Translations under genes and position numbers: made by a program
In this document: piece by piece, positions 23,389-32,303 of the stretch
Layout of the letters: each line of letters starts with the position of its first letter
How positions within the stretch are numbered: the stretch's first letter is position 1
Notes under the pieces: model-generated
Databases searched by the model: none
What the model saw: only the letters and a program-made list of their open reading frames with translations
What the model was told of the DNA's origin: nothing
Source of the DNA: Porphyromonas sp.
GTDB taxonomy: Bacteria; Bacteroidota; Bacteroidia; Bacteroidales; Paludibacteraceae
Assembly: GCA_020726365.1 (NCBI GenBank)
Contig: DYSC01000011.1
Location: 1 to 32,370 of the forward strand
Length of the DNA: 32,370 nucleotides
Direction: 5' to 3'

Positions 23389-24810
23389 TTATCTACAAGT
23401 AGTTGATTCTCCTATCCATCCGCCTACAAAAAACGAACTTCCAGCTTTTAACTGTGGTTGGAAAAATATATCATCTTTCGATGGAAAATAAGCGCTATAT
23501 GTGCGAATTAGTTCGTTAGCATCATCGGCAACACTCGGGTCAACTTGTTTTGCTTTTACAAATTTATCAACTGCCACCCAATAAACAGATTTTGCCAAAA
23601 CAGGATCATCAAAAATTCCGCGTGATTTAGCATACATGCTACCAATTAACAAATATGCTTTACCGTTGTTCGGTTTGAATTCCAACGAATTGCGGGCATA
23701 TTCACGTGCACGCGACATGTTATTCAATTCTTTATAAGCAATTTGAGCGTTTGTAAATTGATATTCAGCTTTATCTTCGGCCGATGTTGCTAATTTAGTG
23801 GCTTCATCGTAAAATGCTACGGCTTTTGAAAACTCTTCTTTTTTGTACGACATGGTTGCTAAAGCAGCAGCAGATTCAGCCGATGGCTCAATTTTGTAAA
23901 GCGCAACAGCAGCTGAGAAAAACACTTCCGAATCGATACAACGAACCCGTTTGTAAAGACTTACGATATTCGTCAACACATCCTTATTTGTAAGGTTTTG
24001 TTCAACCTGTGCTTTGTATAGCTTATCCAAGATATTACAATCGGCAGCACCACTTTGTGCAAACAATTGTTCGAGAGCTGGTTTTAATTGTACTGCGCCG
24101 GCATTTGTTCGTAAGGCAGTATTGGCAATAATCTGATCGAGAATTGCACTTACTTTTGTAAAATCCGAAATGTAATTTTCAGCATGTGTAGCATCTGCTT
24201 TATACATACCATTCGATACTGTTAAGAAAATACGTAACACGTCTAATTCAGAGTTTTCACCCATACCTTCTACCGATTTTTTTAACCATTCGTAAGCAGG
24301 TTTTTTGATTTCGTCGTTTTTAGCAAACTGCACATAATCCAATCCTTTAAGACCAAGAATCCATGGTGTAGGGTAACGGGCATCGTTGCCAAAATACTTG
24401 ATACGGTTATCGTACATTACCATCAGTTTGTCGAACACTTTTGCATAAGTAGCATCGTCTTTTGCTTGCGACAATTCCCACTGTAGAACTTCGCGTCCAC
24501 GACTGTAAATAACTTTATTGGCTCCCGGACAATCTTTGTAGGCAGCGCTCCAAGGTGCTAAAGCATCGGCATACTGTTTGTTTTTAGCTGATTCGTTGAA
24601 TAAACTAATGTTGATGTTACATTCTTCGGTAACAACAAGTACTTCGGGCATAGCCGGAACTGCAGGTACTTCAGGTGCTGCCGGAGTAACAACTTCGGTC
24701 GTAATATCTCCTTTTTTGTTTTTCTTGTCTTTTTTCGATTCCTTTTGAGCAAAACAGTTGGTAAACAATACCACACTGAAAAGGATTACTAATACATTTT
24801 TCGTTTTCAT
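23389..24810 (-). CDS. Exported TPR-repeat protein
   Basis: A 473-residue protein with a signal peptide (MKTKNVLVILFSVVLFTNCFAQ), a Lys-rich then Pro/Val-rich linker (about 25-60), and an all-helical body. TPR-like repeats are clearest at about 310-410 (KAVAFYDEATKLATSAEDKAEYQFTNAQIAYKELNN and the following unit). A Cys just before the signal cleavage site does not form a convincing lipobox. Proteins of this kind next to coaX and lptC are conserved in Bacteroidota, but I know no assigned function. The position between an outer membrane protein and LptC suggests an envelope assembly role. Confidence 0.8.
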   Translation of the reverse strand: MKTKNVLVILFSVVLFTNCFAQKESKKDKKNKKGDITTEVVTPAAPEVPAVPAMPEVLVVTEECNINISLFNESAKNKQYADALAPWSAAYKDCPGANKVIYSRGREVLQWELSQAKDDATYAKVFDKLMVMYDNRIKYFGNDARYPTPWILGLKGLDYVQFAKNDEIKKPAYEWLKKSVEGMGENSELDVLRIFLTVSNGMYKADATHAENYISDFTKVSAILDQIIANTALRTNAGAVQLKPALEQLFAQSGAADCNILDKLYKAQVEQNLTNKDVLTNIVSLYKRVRCIDSEVFFSAAVALYKIEPSAESAAALATMSYKKEEFSKAVAFYDEATKLATSAEDKAEYQFTNAQIAYKELNNMSRAREYARNSLEFKPNNGKAYLLIGSMYAKSRGIFDDPVLAKSVYWVAVDKFVKAKQVDPSVADDANELIRTYSAYFPSKDDIFFQPQLKAGSSFFVGGWIGESTTCR

Positions 24811-24834
24811 AAATATTTGAGCTTATTATTTTTA

Positions 24835-26085
24835 TTATAATTTTCGTTTAAAGAACCAATTTTCGTTTATAACAGCATTTAGTGTAAATTTCAAATAATC
24901 TTCACGTAATAAAGTACTTGAGCCGATTTTACCATATTCAAAACTTGCATTCAATACGGATTTACTGTTGCGCAACGGTAGACCCAATCCAAAAGTTATG
25001 CCAAAATTTTTTGGAGGTAATTGACCGTTTATTTTGTAATACGAATCGGAGGTATTTAAACCAAACCGATAAGTTACTCTATCGAAGTATTTACGTCCGC
25101 GTGGGTTAGGAATAAACTCTGTTCCCAGAGCTAATCTCGAACGATTTGCAAGTGTATCGGTAACACCCATAAACTTTACATCTGCCCAATTCTGCAAACT
25201 ATAATCCAACCCAACCGAAAATTGCTTATTGTAGTTGTAATTCAGTCCTACGCCAAACGATTCGGGCGTTTCAAACTCTTTATATACATTTTCAAATGGT
25301 GTAGGACTATTGATAATACTACCTGTCGACTGTGCATAAGTGGCATTCAACGCCGTTTTCATTTCGTAAAATGCTCCCAATGTAAAATCATGCTTTTTAT
25401 TAAAAAGCTGATTGTATTGCAAACCATATCGAAACCGGAAACTATTTACTTTTATCGAATCGCTCTGATACGACGAAGAAAATTCCGTGTTGTCAAAAGT
25501 TAAATATCTATTGTTCAAATTATTACCAAACATATAATAGGTATTTACACCTAACGATAAATGTTTCAGTAACCGAATCGAAAAACCCATGTATGCCTGA
25601 CTAACACCACCTTGTCCGGTAAACGAACGTGTAGCAGTTACCGTGTCGGGATAAACATCAGTATCCAATATTTCTGTTGTCGAAAAATTATAGCCCGTAA
25701 ACGAATAAGGCAAAACACCCATACTAAAACCTGTATTTTTCCACAAGGGAAATTGCATAGTGATATACTCCAAATTTGCATTCATTTTCGAAGTCGATGT
25801 TCCATTGTATGAAAATCGTGAACCCAACATCGAAACACCCATATCGAACATAAAGGTCATGGAATCCACGGCATTGTACGAAGCTGGGTTCGTTGTATTA
25901 ATCGATGTGCGCGAACGCGACCCGATAGCCACACCACCCATTGCCCGTTGCTCGCCCGAATAGTTATCGCTTATATCGCCATATCCGTAAAGCGTATATG
26001 GCGAATTGGTATTGTTTTGCGCCGTCGAAAGGTTGCACGCAAGAACGATAAATAAAAGGACTAAAAGCTGTTTAATTTTTGACAT
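24835..26085 (-). CDS. Outer membrane beta-barrel protein of unknown function
   Basis: A 416-residue protein with a signal peptide (MSKIKQLLVLLFIVLACNLSTAQ). It begins NTNSPYTLYGYGDISDNYSGEQRAMGGVAIGSRS, a start shared by a group of conserved Bacteroidota outer membrane barrel proteins with FadL-like features. Alternating aromatic strands run to the end and the C-terminus is WFFKRKL. The start overlaps the coaX end by 14 bases, so the two are translated together. Ligand and function are not known to me. Confidence 0.78.
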   Translation of the reverse strand: MSKIKQLLVLLFIVLACNLSTAQNNTNSPYTLYGYGDISDNYSGEQRAMGGVAIGSRSRTSINTTNPASYNAVDSMTFMFDMGVSMLGSRFSYNGTSTSKMNANLEYITMQFPLWKNTGFSMGVLPYSFTGYNFSTTEILDTDVYPDTVTATRSFTGQGGVSQAYMGFSIRLLKHLSLGVNTYYMFGNNLNNRYLTFDNTEFSSSYQSDSIKVNSFRFRYGLQYNQLFNKKHDFTLGAFYEMKTALNATYAQSTGSIINSPTPFENVYKEFETPESFGVGLNYNYNKQFSVGLDYSLQNWADVKFMGVTDTLANRSRLALGTEFIPNPRGRKYFDRVTYRFGLNTSDSYYKINGQLPPKNFGITFGLGLPLRNSKSVLNASFEYGKIGSSTLLREDYLKFTLNAVINENWFFKRKL

Positions 26086-26815
26086 TGAATTGAAGTATTC
26101 GGTTCAGACCTATTAATACAAGATATTTTTCTGCAAAGATGGGGCTTTTTAGCTTTGATACAAAGTAATTTGCGTCACCGCCTGTTAAAAAAATTGAAAG
26201 TTCAGGATATTTAATTTTTAAAGCATCAAAATAACCATTTATTTCAAAAACAACGCCATTCATAACACCATTTAGCAGAGCCGCATTCGTGTTTTTCCCC
26301 AATAAATCAAAATTTTCCGACGGCTCCACTTCCGGTAGTCGTTTGGTAAAAGCATGCAACGCTTTCGAACGCATCCGCAATCCAGGAGCTATATTTCCGC
26401 CGTGATACACGGCATTGGCATCTACAAAATCGTAGGTTATTGCCGTTCCGGCATCGATAACCAACAAATCGCTTTCGGGTTTTAGCGAAACCGCTCCCAC
26501 CACTGCTGCAATTCGGTCTTTACCAAGCGTTTCGGGCTGTTCGTAGCTGTTCGCAACCGGCAATTTAGTTTTTTCATTTAACAAAATAAAATACGGCAAT
26601 TGCTGTTTTAAAAAAGTTTCGAAATCCTCATGCTGAGCCGCAACATTACTTAGGATGCAGTCCGAAAATGAATATCGCTTTTGCAAATCTACTAACTCCG
26701 GAATTCCAAAGAAAGTATATATTTCCGTAAAAATCAACGCATCGTCCCGAAACACACCCACTTTGGTACGTGTGTTTCCACAATCAATACATAAATGACA
26801 GTTTTCGGAAGTCAT
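26072..26815 (-). CDS. coaX: Type III pantothenate kinase
   Basis: A 247-residue enzyme phosphorylating pantothenate in the first step of CoA synthesis. The ASKHA-fold phosphate motif is DCGNT (11-15). ETLGKDRIAAV, LVIDAGTAITYDFVD and GGNIAPGLRMRSKALHAFT are family signatures; type III enzymes use no classical P-loop and resist CoA feedback. Length is normal. It follows hisG by six bases and overlaps the next gene, so it belongs to the hisG-coaX-envelope operon. Confidence 0.95.
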   Translation of the reverse strand: MTSENCHLCIDCGNTRTKVGVFRDDALIFTEIYTFFGIPELVDLQKRYSFSDCILSNVAAQHEDFETFLKQQLPYFILLNEKTKLPVANSYEQPETLGKDRIAAVVGAVSLKPESDLLVIDAGTAITYDFVDANAVYHGGNIAPGLRMRSKALHAFTKRLPEVEPSENFDLLGKNTNAALLNGVMNGVVFEINGYFDALKIKYPELSIFLTGGDANYFVSKLKSPIFAEKYLVLIGLNRILQFNVKN

Positions 26816-26821
26816 TAGAAA

Positions 26822-27673
26822 TTATAAAATCATTTTTTCAATCGGAATAACCAAAATTCCTTCGGCGCCAAGTGCTTTTAGCTTACCAATAACGTCCCAA
26901 AACTGTTTTTCGCCAATTACAGCATGGAGCGAACTCCAACCTTTTTTGGCAAGTGGCATTATAGTTGGGCTTTTCATGCCAGGTAGTACTTCAATTATTT
27001 CGTCGATATTTTCTGTAGGTACATTCATCAGCACATATTTTTTATCTTCAGCTTGTTGTACCGCCTCAATTCGGAAAAGCAACTCATTTAAAATAGATTG
27101 ATTCTCAGCAGATAAAGTAGGATGTTGTATTAATAGTGCTTCGGACTTCATCAACACTTCCACCTCTTTCAGATGATTAGTAACAAGCGTACTACCCGAA
27201 CTTACGATATCGAAAATGGCATCGGACAACCCAATTCCGGGTGCAATTTCGACCGAACCGGTTATGACGTGAATATCAGCATTTACATTTTTTTCGACTA
27301 AAAAATCCTTCAGAATTTCGGGATACGAAGTGGCAATTACTTTGCCGTTGAACCACTCAATACCTTTGTAATCAACTTCTTTGGGAAGTGCCAGCGAAAG
27401 ACGGCATTTACTAAAACCTAATCGTTTAGTTATCAATGCATTTTTCTTTTTCTCGGCATATTCGTTTTCGCCAACAATACCAATATCGGCCACACCATCG
27501 GCTACCGACTGCGGTATATCATCGTCGCGCAGAAAAAGCACTTCGAGTGGAAAGTTGCGCGCAGGAAGCAACAATAAACGCTTTCCGGATTCAAGTTTAA
27601 TACCCGACTCTGTGAGCAGGAGCATGGTTTCGTCGTACAACCGACCTTTAGCTTGTACAGCTATTCGTAACAT
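26822..27673 (-). CDS. hisG: ATP phosphoribosyltransferase, long form
   Basis: A 283-residue enzyme joining ATP and PRPP in the first step of histidine synthesis. The start MLRIAVQAKGRL, VADIGIVGENEY, ATSYPEIL and the PRPP-binding region IVSSGSTLVTNHLKEVEVL are characteristic. The last ~75 residues (KKYVLMNVPTENIDEIIEVLPGMKSPTIMPL onward) form the PII/ACT-like regulatory domain of long HisG, so it should be a histidine-inhibited hexamer that does not need HisZ. No other his gene lies in the window, although hisG normally heads a his operon. Here it leads coaX and envelope genes. Confidence 0.96.
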   Translation of the reverse strand: MLRIAVQAKGRLYDETMLLLTESGIKLESGKRLLLLPARNFPLEVLFLRDDDIPQSVADGVADIGIVGENEYAEKKKNALITKRLGFSKCRLSLALPKEVDYKGIEWFNGKVIATSYPEILKDFLVEKNVNADIHVITGSVEIAPGIGLSDAIFDIVSSGSTLVTNHLKEVEVLMKSEALLIQHPTLSAENQSILNELLFRIEAVQQAEDKKYVLMNVPTENIDEIIEVLPGMKSPTIMPLAKKGWSSLHAVIGEKQFWDVIGKLKALGAEGILVIPIEKMIL

Positions 27674-27702
27674 ATATATTTGGTTTTGAATTTTTTGGAG
27701 TG

Positions 27703-27710
27703 CAAAAATA
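27703..27710 (-). promoter_or_regulatory. -7 box of the hisG-coaX operon promoter
   Basis: TATTTTTG followed by CA on the minus strand, about 30 bases before the hisG ATG, matching TAnnTTTG. No good -33 TTTG at the right distance. The leader is too short for a His leader peptide. Confidence 0.5.
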
Positions 27711-27741
27711 CAAAAAAAACGCTGATAATTCAGCTTTTAAC

Positions 27742-27775
27742 AAAAAAAGTCCGTTAAATGAATAACGGACTTTTT
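27742..27775 (-). terminator. Intrinsic terminator after the small lipoprotein gene
   Basis: On the minus strand AAAAAGTCCGTTA, a six-base loop and TAACGGACTTTTTTT make a 13-pair stem with a T-run, starting about 30 bases after the stop at 27806. It separates this gene from hisG. The stem is nearly symmetrical but nothing needs it on the plus strand. Confidence 0.85.
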
Positions 27776-27805
27776 CATGCGTCTGCATTTTAAGCCATAG
27801 CTTAA

Positions 27806-27967
27806 TTATTTTACTGAATCAACAGCCATTGTATCAACAGCCATTGTATCAACAACAGCTACAGTGTCAACAGCTAGAGAGTCAGTTGCAGGAGCTTCTT
27901 CAGCAGCTTTAGGAGCGCAAGAAGCGATAGCAATAGCTACAGCAAAAAATAAAAATACTTTTTTCAT
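27806..27967 (-). CDS. Small repeat-bearing lipoprotein
   Basis: A 53-residue precursor. The signal peptide MKKVFLFFAVAIAIASC gives acylated Cys17 and a mature peptide of only ~37 residues, rich in Ala, Val, Asp and Thr, with AVDT(M/V) repeats. Two perfect 15-base tandem units (27819-27833, 27834-27848) encode part of it, so the repeat number may vary between strains. I start it at the ATG giving the canonical signal peptide; an upstream in-frame ATG at 28009 lies over the promoter region. It is a single-gene unit with a textbook promoter and a strong terminator, suggesting high expression. Function unknown; similar tiny acidic lipoproteins are common in Bacteroidota. Confidence 0.8.
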   Translation of the reverse strand: MKKVFLFFAVAIAIASCAPKAAEEAPATDSLAVDTVAVVDTMAVDTMAVDSVK

Positions 27968-28017
27968 TTTGTTTTTAACTTTAATTATTAAACATGTTTT
28001 GTAATTCAAAATCGATG

Positions 28018-28050
28018 CAAAATTACAACATTTTTCGTTATTAAAACAAA
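28018..28050 (-). promoter_or_regulatory. Promoter of the small lipoprotein gene
   Basis: TTTG (28047-28050), 21-base spacer, TAATTTTG (28018-28025), then CA, on the minus strand: a full match to the Bacteroidota consensus. The predicted start near 28010 leaves a leader of about 45 bases. The rest of the spacer up to dapA (28051-28238) is AT-rich and I see nothing else in it. Confidence 0.75.
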
Positions 28051-28238
28051 TTGTGAAATATTTTTTTGAAATATTTTTTATAATAAACCTAATATGCTGA
28101 TTATATGGTATTTAAACCTTCAAGAAATAACACAAAAAATACGGGAAAGCTCACTTTTAATACTGATTTTATTAAAAAAATGAATTGGGGTTTGATATTT
28201 GGAGTTTAAAACAACTCAGCTATGTGCTTTATGTTGTC

Positions 28239-29123
28239 CTAATTTAGCTGATTCAGTACGAATTTTATCTTCTCGTAAGTGTTAATTGTATTTGGAACGA
28301 GCGGAAGGCGGAGTTTATTTTTGATAAAACCCATCAAGGCAAGCATACTTTTTACGCCAGCCGGATTTCCTTCGACAAAAAGCAACTCGATTAATTCTGT
28401 AAAGCGATGATGAATTTTTCGGGAATTATCATAGTCACCTTCGAGTGCCAAACGCACCATACGGCTGAACTCACGTGGAAACGCATTGCCAATAACCGAA
28501 ATTACACCAACAGCGCCAAGCGTTATAAGCGGAAAAGTAATAGCATCGTCGCCGGAGATGACCATAAAATCGTCCGGTTTGTTTTTGATAATATCGTCGA
28601 TTTGCGAAAAATTACCCGAAGCTTCTTTTATGGCACAAATATTACTGAATTCGTTAGCCAACCGTATAGTTGTGGCAGGCAACATATTAATTCCGGTACG
28701 TCCGGGCACGTTATACAACACAATAGGAAGTGGTGATGCCTTAGCAATGGCGGCATAATGTTGGTACAATCCTTCCTGTGAAGGTTTGTTGTAATAAGGT
28801 GTAACTGAGAGTATGGCATCAATACCATTCAGGTCGATAGAAGTGAGTTTGTCAACAACCGCTTTTGTACAATTTCCACCAACACCAAGCACAATGGGTA
28901 GACGTCCGCCCACACAATCAATCACAAAACGGGTAACCTTATCGATTTCGGCTTGAGTAAGCGTAGGAGTTTCGGCAGTAGTGCCTAAAACCACCAAATA
29001 ATCCGTTCCGTTTTTAATTTGGTACTCCACCAACCTCGAAAGCGCTTCGAAGTCAATCGATTCATCTGTTTTGAAGGGTGTAATCAACGCTACACCCATT
29101 CCTGTTAATTTATGATTAATCAT
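28239..29123 (-). CDS. dapA: 4-hydroxy-tetrahydrodipicolinate synthase
   Basis: A 294-residue class I aldolase-type TIM barrel condensing pyruvate and aspartate semialdehyde in the diaminopimelate/lysine pathway. The Schiff-base lysine is Lys166 in AIKEASG; GTTAETPTL (Thr pair 48-49), YYNKPSQEG, Tyr137 and Arg142 in YNVPGRTG, and SGDDA match true DapA rather than other family members. Arg142 supports the DapA assignment. Length is normal. It has its own -7 box and appears to be a single gene; no clear terminator follows. Confidence 0.96.
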   Translation of the reverse strand: MINHKLTGMGVALITPFKTDESIDFEALSRLVEYQIKNGTDYLVVLGTTAETPTLTQAEIDKVTRFVIDCVGGRLPIVLGVGGNCTKAVVDKLTSIDLNGIDAILSVTPYYNKPSQEGLYQHYAAIAKASPLPIVLYNVPGRTGINMLPATTIRLANEFSNICAIKEASGNFSQIDDIIKNKPDDFMVISGDDAITFPLITLGAVGVISVIGNAFPREFSRMVRLALEGDYDNSRKIHHRFTELIELLFVEGNPAGVKSMLALMGFIKNKLRLPLVPNTINTYEKIKFVLNQLN

Positions 29124-29148
29124 TTATGATAATTGTACAAATTAGGTG

Positions 29149-29156
29149 CAAAAATA
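29149..29156 (-). promoter_or_regulatory. -7 box of the dapA promoter
   Basis: TATTTTTG followed by CA on the minus strand, about 25 bases before the dapA ATG, in the 38-base gap after the upstream gene. No clear -33 element; the region overlaps the end of the preceding gene. Confidence 0.5.
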
Positions 29157-29161
29157 CGGAT

Positions 29162-29734
29162 TTAATCGTTAGTTTGTATGCTTTTGAGGTAAAAAAACAA
29201 ATGATTGTAAATTTGAATTGCCGAAGTATCTTCCTCTTTTAGTTGATTTTCATCTTTTAGTTGCTGTGCATCGATAACCACATCGTACATGCCCGGGTAA
29301 TTGTGCGTGCCTACTTTGCAAGCTGCATTCGCATAAAATGCGAGATATTGCAGAGGTTTTATTTCGTTTACCGTAAGGTCTATCAGCAAATCGAAATTCA
29401 ACTCCGAAAGCTCACGCATAAACGATGCAGAAGGCATTCCACTAAAATCAGCATCTTTTTGGTGCAGAATCCGGAAGTCGGGTAATATAGCCGTCGAAAT
29501 TTCCTTTTTCTGAACAAAACCCCAAGCCATTACCTTTTTTCCATCGTTGTTGAACGATTGAATCAATTGCTTTATTTCTGAGTTTTTTTCGAGGTAATCG
29601 CTTTCGAACAATACTATAACAGAACGGGCGCTTTCGTAATTTACGAAACGCTTTTCACGTTCATCGGCTTTTAAATGCTTATTCAATCGCCGGTTGAACA
29701 AAAAAAGAATGATTTTCTGAATAAGATTGTTCAT
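29162..29734 (-). CDS. Conserved hypothetical protein (DUF6913-like)
   Basis: A 190-residue protein without signal peptide; the N-terminal FLFNRRLNKHLKADEREKRFVNYESARSV is basic and amphipathic. The body has an alternating alpha/beta look, with IVLFES, KVMAWGFVQKK, LPDFRILHQKDADFSGMP and FDLLIDLTVNEIKPLQYLAFYANAACKVGTH. That last stretch recalls Rossmann-like sugar-nucleotide enzymes without their catalytic motifs. Proteins like this are commonly found beside dapA in Bacteroidota. I assign no function. It lies 72 bases after pheT and 38 before dapA. Confidence 0.72.
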   Translation of the reverse strand: MNNLIQKIILFLFNRRLNKHLKADEREKRFVNYESARSVIVLFESDYLEKNSEIKQLIQSFNNDGKKVMAWGFVQKKEISTAILPDFRILHQKDADFSGMPSASFMRELSELNFDLLIDLTVNEIKPLQYLAFYANAACKVGTHNYPGMYDVVIDAQQLKDENQLKEEDTSAIQIYNHLFFYLKSIQTND

Positions 29735-29806
29735 ATAATCTGTTTTATATCTTCAAAAATGTTCTCAAAAGCATCCAAACTTGTACCACTTTCTGCTTAC
29801 CACTGC

Positions 29807-32266
29807 TTATCTCAGTTTTGCATCCAATTTAGATTCGAAATTAGAAAGCATTTTTTTCATAATGCCATCAATTTGGCTGTCTGTCAATGTTTTGGTTTCG
29901 TCCTGCAAAATAAAACTTACAGCATACGATTTTTTACCTGCTTCTAAGTTTTTACCTTCGTACACATCGAAAAGCGTTACTTTTTTAAGCAATTTTCGCT
30001 CGGTGTCGAATGCAATTTTTTCTATTTCGGCAAAATTTACCGCTTTATCAAGCAACAATGCCAAATCGCGTTTTACTTCGGGAAATTTCGAAATTTCGGT
30101 AAAACTTACTTTGTGTTTCGCAATTTCTTTCAGCAGATTATTCCAGTTAATGTCAGCAAAAAACACTTCTTGTTCCACATCTAATTTTTTGCGAATTTTA
30201 GGGTGTACAACACCAAAAACCGCTAACTGAAAACCACGTGTACTGTAAACTGTCAAAGCCTCGGCAAGCAAATCGTCGGCAAATTCGCCCACCACCAACT
30301 TACGTACATTAACGCCTAAACGGCTGAATATGTTTTCGATATAGGCTTTCAACTCGTAAATGCTCGACTTTTGTTCAGCTGTAGTCCACGACTGACCAAG
30401 TTTATTTCCGGTAAGCCATAAGCCCAAGTGATAATCTTCGGAATAAGCAGCCAGCGTTTCTCCTTCTTTTTTATTTTCGGAGTTGTAATAATAGCAATTT
30501 CCGAATTCGTAGAATTTCAAATCAGCATTTTGGCGATTTACGTTGTAAGCAATATTCTCGAGTCCACCAAAGAGCAAAGTCTGACGCATCACGTTCAAAT
30601 CGGAACTCAATGCATTGATAATCTTGACGCTATTTGCTGCCGGAAATGAAGTTAAATCGATATAATATCCACCTTTTGTTAGCGAATTATTCAGAATTTC
30701 GTTGAATCCCTGTGCTGTGAGTTGCTCTGCAATCAGATTTTGAAGTTTATGACTGTCGGGCTTCGAACTGTAACTCAGCGTAGAAACCAAGTTTTCGCCA
30801 ATTTCCACATTGTTATAACCATAAATGCGTAAAATATCCTCAATCACATCCACATCGCGCTGCACATCCACACGGTAAGCCGGCACATGCAACACATAAC
30901 CGGTTTCGGTACGTTCAGCAATTTTCATTTCCAACGCGCCCAAAATTGTTTCAATATTTTCGCGCCCAATTTCTTTACCAATGAGCGAATTTATTTTTTG
31001 CAAACTAACCGCCACTTCAAACGTTTTCACCTCATTCGGGTAAATATCCACAATTTCGCTCGAAATGCTTCCACCTGCCACTTCCTGAATAAGTAACGCA
31101 CAACGTTTCAGCACATAAATGGTATTGGTTGGGTCGCAGCCACGCTCGTAGCGGAACGAAGCATCGGTATTTAATCCGTGACGTTTAGCTGTTTTGCGAA
31201 TGGACACCGGATGAAAATAAGCACTTTCCAAAAATACATTTTGCGTGGTTTCGGTTACACCTGAGCTTAATCCGCCAAACACACCACCAATACACATCGG
31301 TTTATCGCCATCGCAAATCATCAAATCGGCAGCATTCAGTTTGCGTTCAGCGCCATCCAGCGTTACAAAAGGCGTTCCTTCGGACAAGCATTTTACGCGC
31401 ACTTCTTTTGATGTAATTTTATCGGCATCGAAAGCATGGAGCGGTTGTCCTAGTTCGTGCAGTACAAAGTTAGTAATATCGACAATATTATTAATAGGGC
31501 GAAGTCCGATAATCAACAATGCATTTTTTAACCAATCGGGCGATTCGGCTACTTTCACACCCGAAATTGTAACTGCCGAATAACGCGGACAAGCTTCGGG
31601 GTTTTCAACCTTTACAGGAATGGTCAGATTTGTATTTTGAACTTTAAAAGCTTCTACAGAAGGCTTCATCAATTTAATTTCAGGATTTTTCAAAGCAAAA
31701 TAAGCCGCCAAATCGCGCGCCACACCATAATGCGAAGCAGCATCCACGCGGTTAGGCGTAATATCCACTTCAATCAGAAAATCGCTTTTAATTCCGTAAT
31801 AATCTTTGGCTAATGTACCTACCACGGCTTCGGCAGGCAATACAATAATGCCATCGTGACTTGTTCCGATTCCAATTTCGTCCTCCGCACAAATCATCCC
31901 CATGGATTCTACACCACGAATTTTGGAACGTTTAATAGTAAAACTTTCGTCGCCCGAATAAAGCACAATTCCCACAGTTGCCACAACCACTTTTTGTCCT
32001 GCAGCTACATTGGGCGCTCCACATACAATTTGCAAAGGTTCGCCTGAGCCAACATTCACTGTGGTAACATGCAAATGGTCCGAATTTTCATGGTCGGCAC
32101 ACGTGAGTACTTCGCCAATTACCAATCCTTCGAGTCCACCTTTTACGGTTTGTACTTCTTCCACACTACCTACTTCAAGTCCAATCGAAGTTAGTGCTTT
32201 TCCCAGTTCAACAGCATCAATATCAGTATTGATATAGTTTTTCAGCCAATTATACGAAATGTTCAT
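29807..32266 (-). CDS. pheT: Phenylalanine-tRNA ligase beta subunit
   Basis: An 819-residue subunit of the alpha2-beta2 enzyme charging tRNA-Phe; pheS must lie elsewhere. The N-terminal MNISYNWLKNYI leads into a tRNA-binding OB domain (about 40-150, with VVCGAPNVAAGQKVVVATVG-type sequence). Then come the B3/B4 editing region (about 210-390, KRHGLNTDASFRYERG near its end), the B5 domain (about 410-480), the catalytic-like core, and a C-terminal anticodon-binding FDX-ACB domain (KFPEVKRDLALLLDKAVNF to the end). Length is normal for the phylum. No Phe leader peptide precedes it. Its stop codon overlaps a short repeated ACTGCTTA motif. Confidence 0.97.
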   Translation of the reverse strand: MNISYNWLKNYINTDIDAVELGKALTSIGLEVGSVEEVQTVKGGLEGLVIGEVLTCADHENSDHLHVTTVNVGSGEPLQIVCGAPNVAAGQKVVVATVGIVLYSGDESFTIKRSKIRGVESMGMICAEDEIGIGTSHDGIIVLPAEAVVGTLAKDYYGIKSDFLIEVDITPNRVDAASHYGVARDLAAYFALKNPEIKLMKPSVEAFKVQNTNLTIPVKVENPEACPRYSAVTISGVKVAESPDWLKNALLIIGLRPINNIVDITNFVLHELGQPLHAFDADKITSKEVRVKCLSEGTPFVTLDGAERKLNAADLMICDGDKPMCIGGVFGGLSSGVTETTQNVFLESAYFHPVSIRKTAKRHGLNTDASFRYERGCDPTNTIYVLKRCALLIQEVAGGSISSEIVDIYPNEVKTFEVAVSLQKINSLIGKEIGRENIETILGALEMKIAERTETGYVLHVPAYRVDVQRDVDVIEDILRIYGYNNVEIGENLVSTLSYSSKPDSHKLQNLIAEQLTAQGFNEILNNSLTKGGYYIDLTSFPAANSVKIINALSSDLNVMRQTLLFGGLENIAYNVNRQNADLKFYEFGNCYYYNSENKKEGETLAAYSEDYHLGLWLTGNKLGQSWTTAEQKSSIYELKAYIENIFSRLGVNVRKLVVGEFADDLLAEALTVYSTRGFQLAVFGVVHPKIRKKLDVEQEVFFADINWNNLLKEIAKHKVSFTEISKFPEVKRDLALLLDKAVNFAEIEKIAFDTERKLLKKVTLFDVYEGKNLEAGKKSYAVSFILQDETKTLTDSQIDGIMKKMLSNFESKLDAKLR

Positions 32267-32295
32267 ACCTAAAAACGTTTAATTTTTTTGAGCCA

Positions 32296-32303
32296 CAAAG
32301 ATA
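32296..32303 (-). promoter_or_regulatory. -7 box of the pheT promoter
   Basis: TATCTTTG on the minus strand, about 30 bases before the pheT ATG, a perfect TAnnTTTG. The -33 region is AT-rich without a clear TTTG. Nothing else recognisable lies from here to the window end. Confidence 0.55.

Noticed and set aside
27721-27734. gctgataattcagc as a second terminator or his attenuator
   Set aside because: The stem is only five pairs and no His-rich leader ORF lies between the promoter and hisG.
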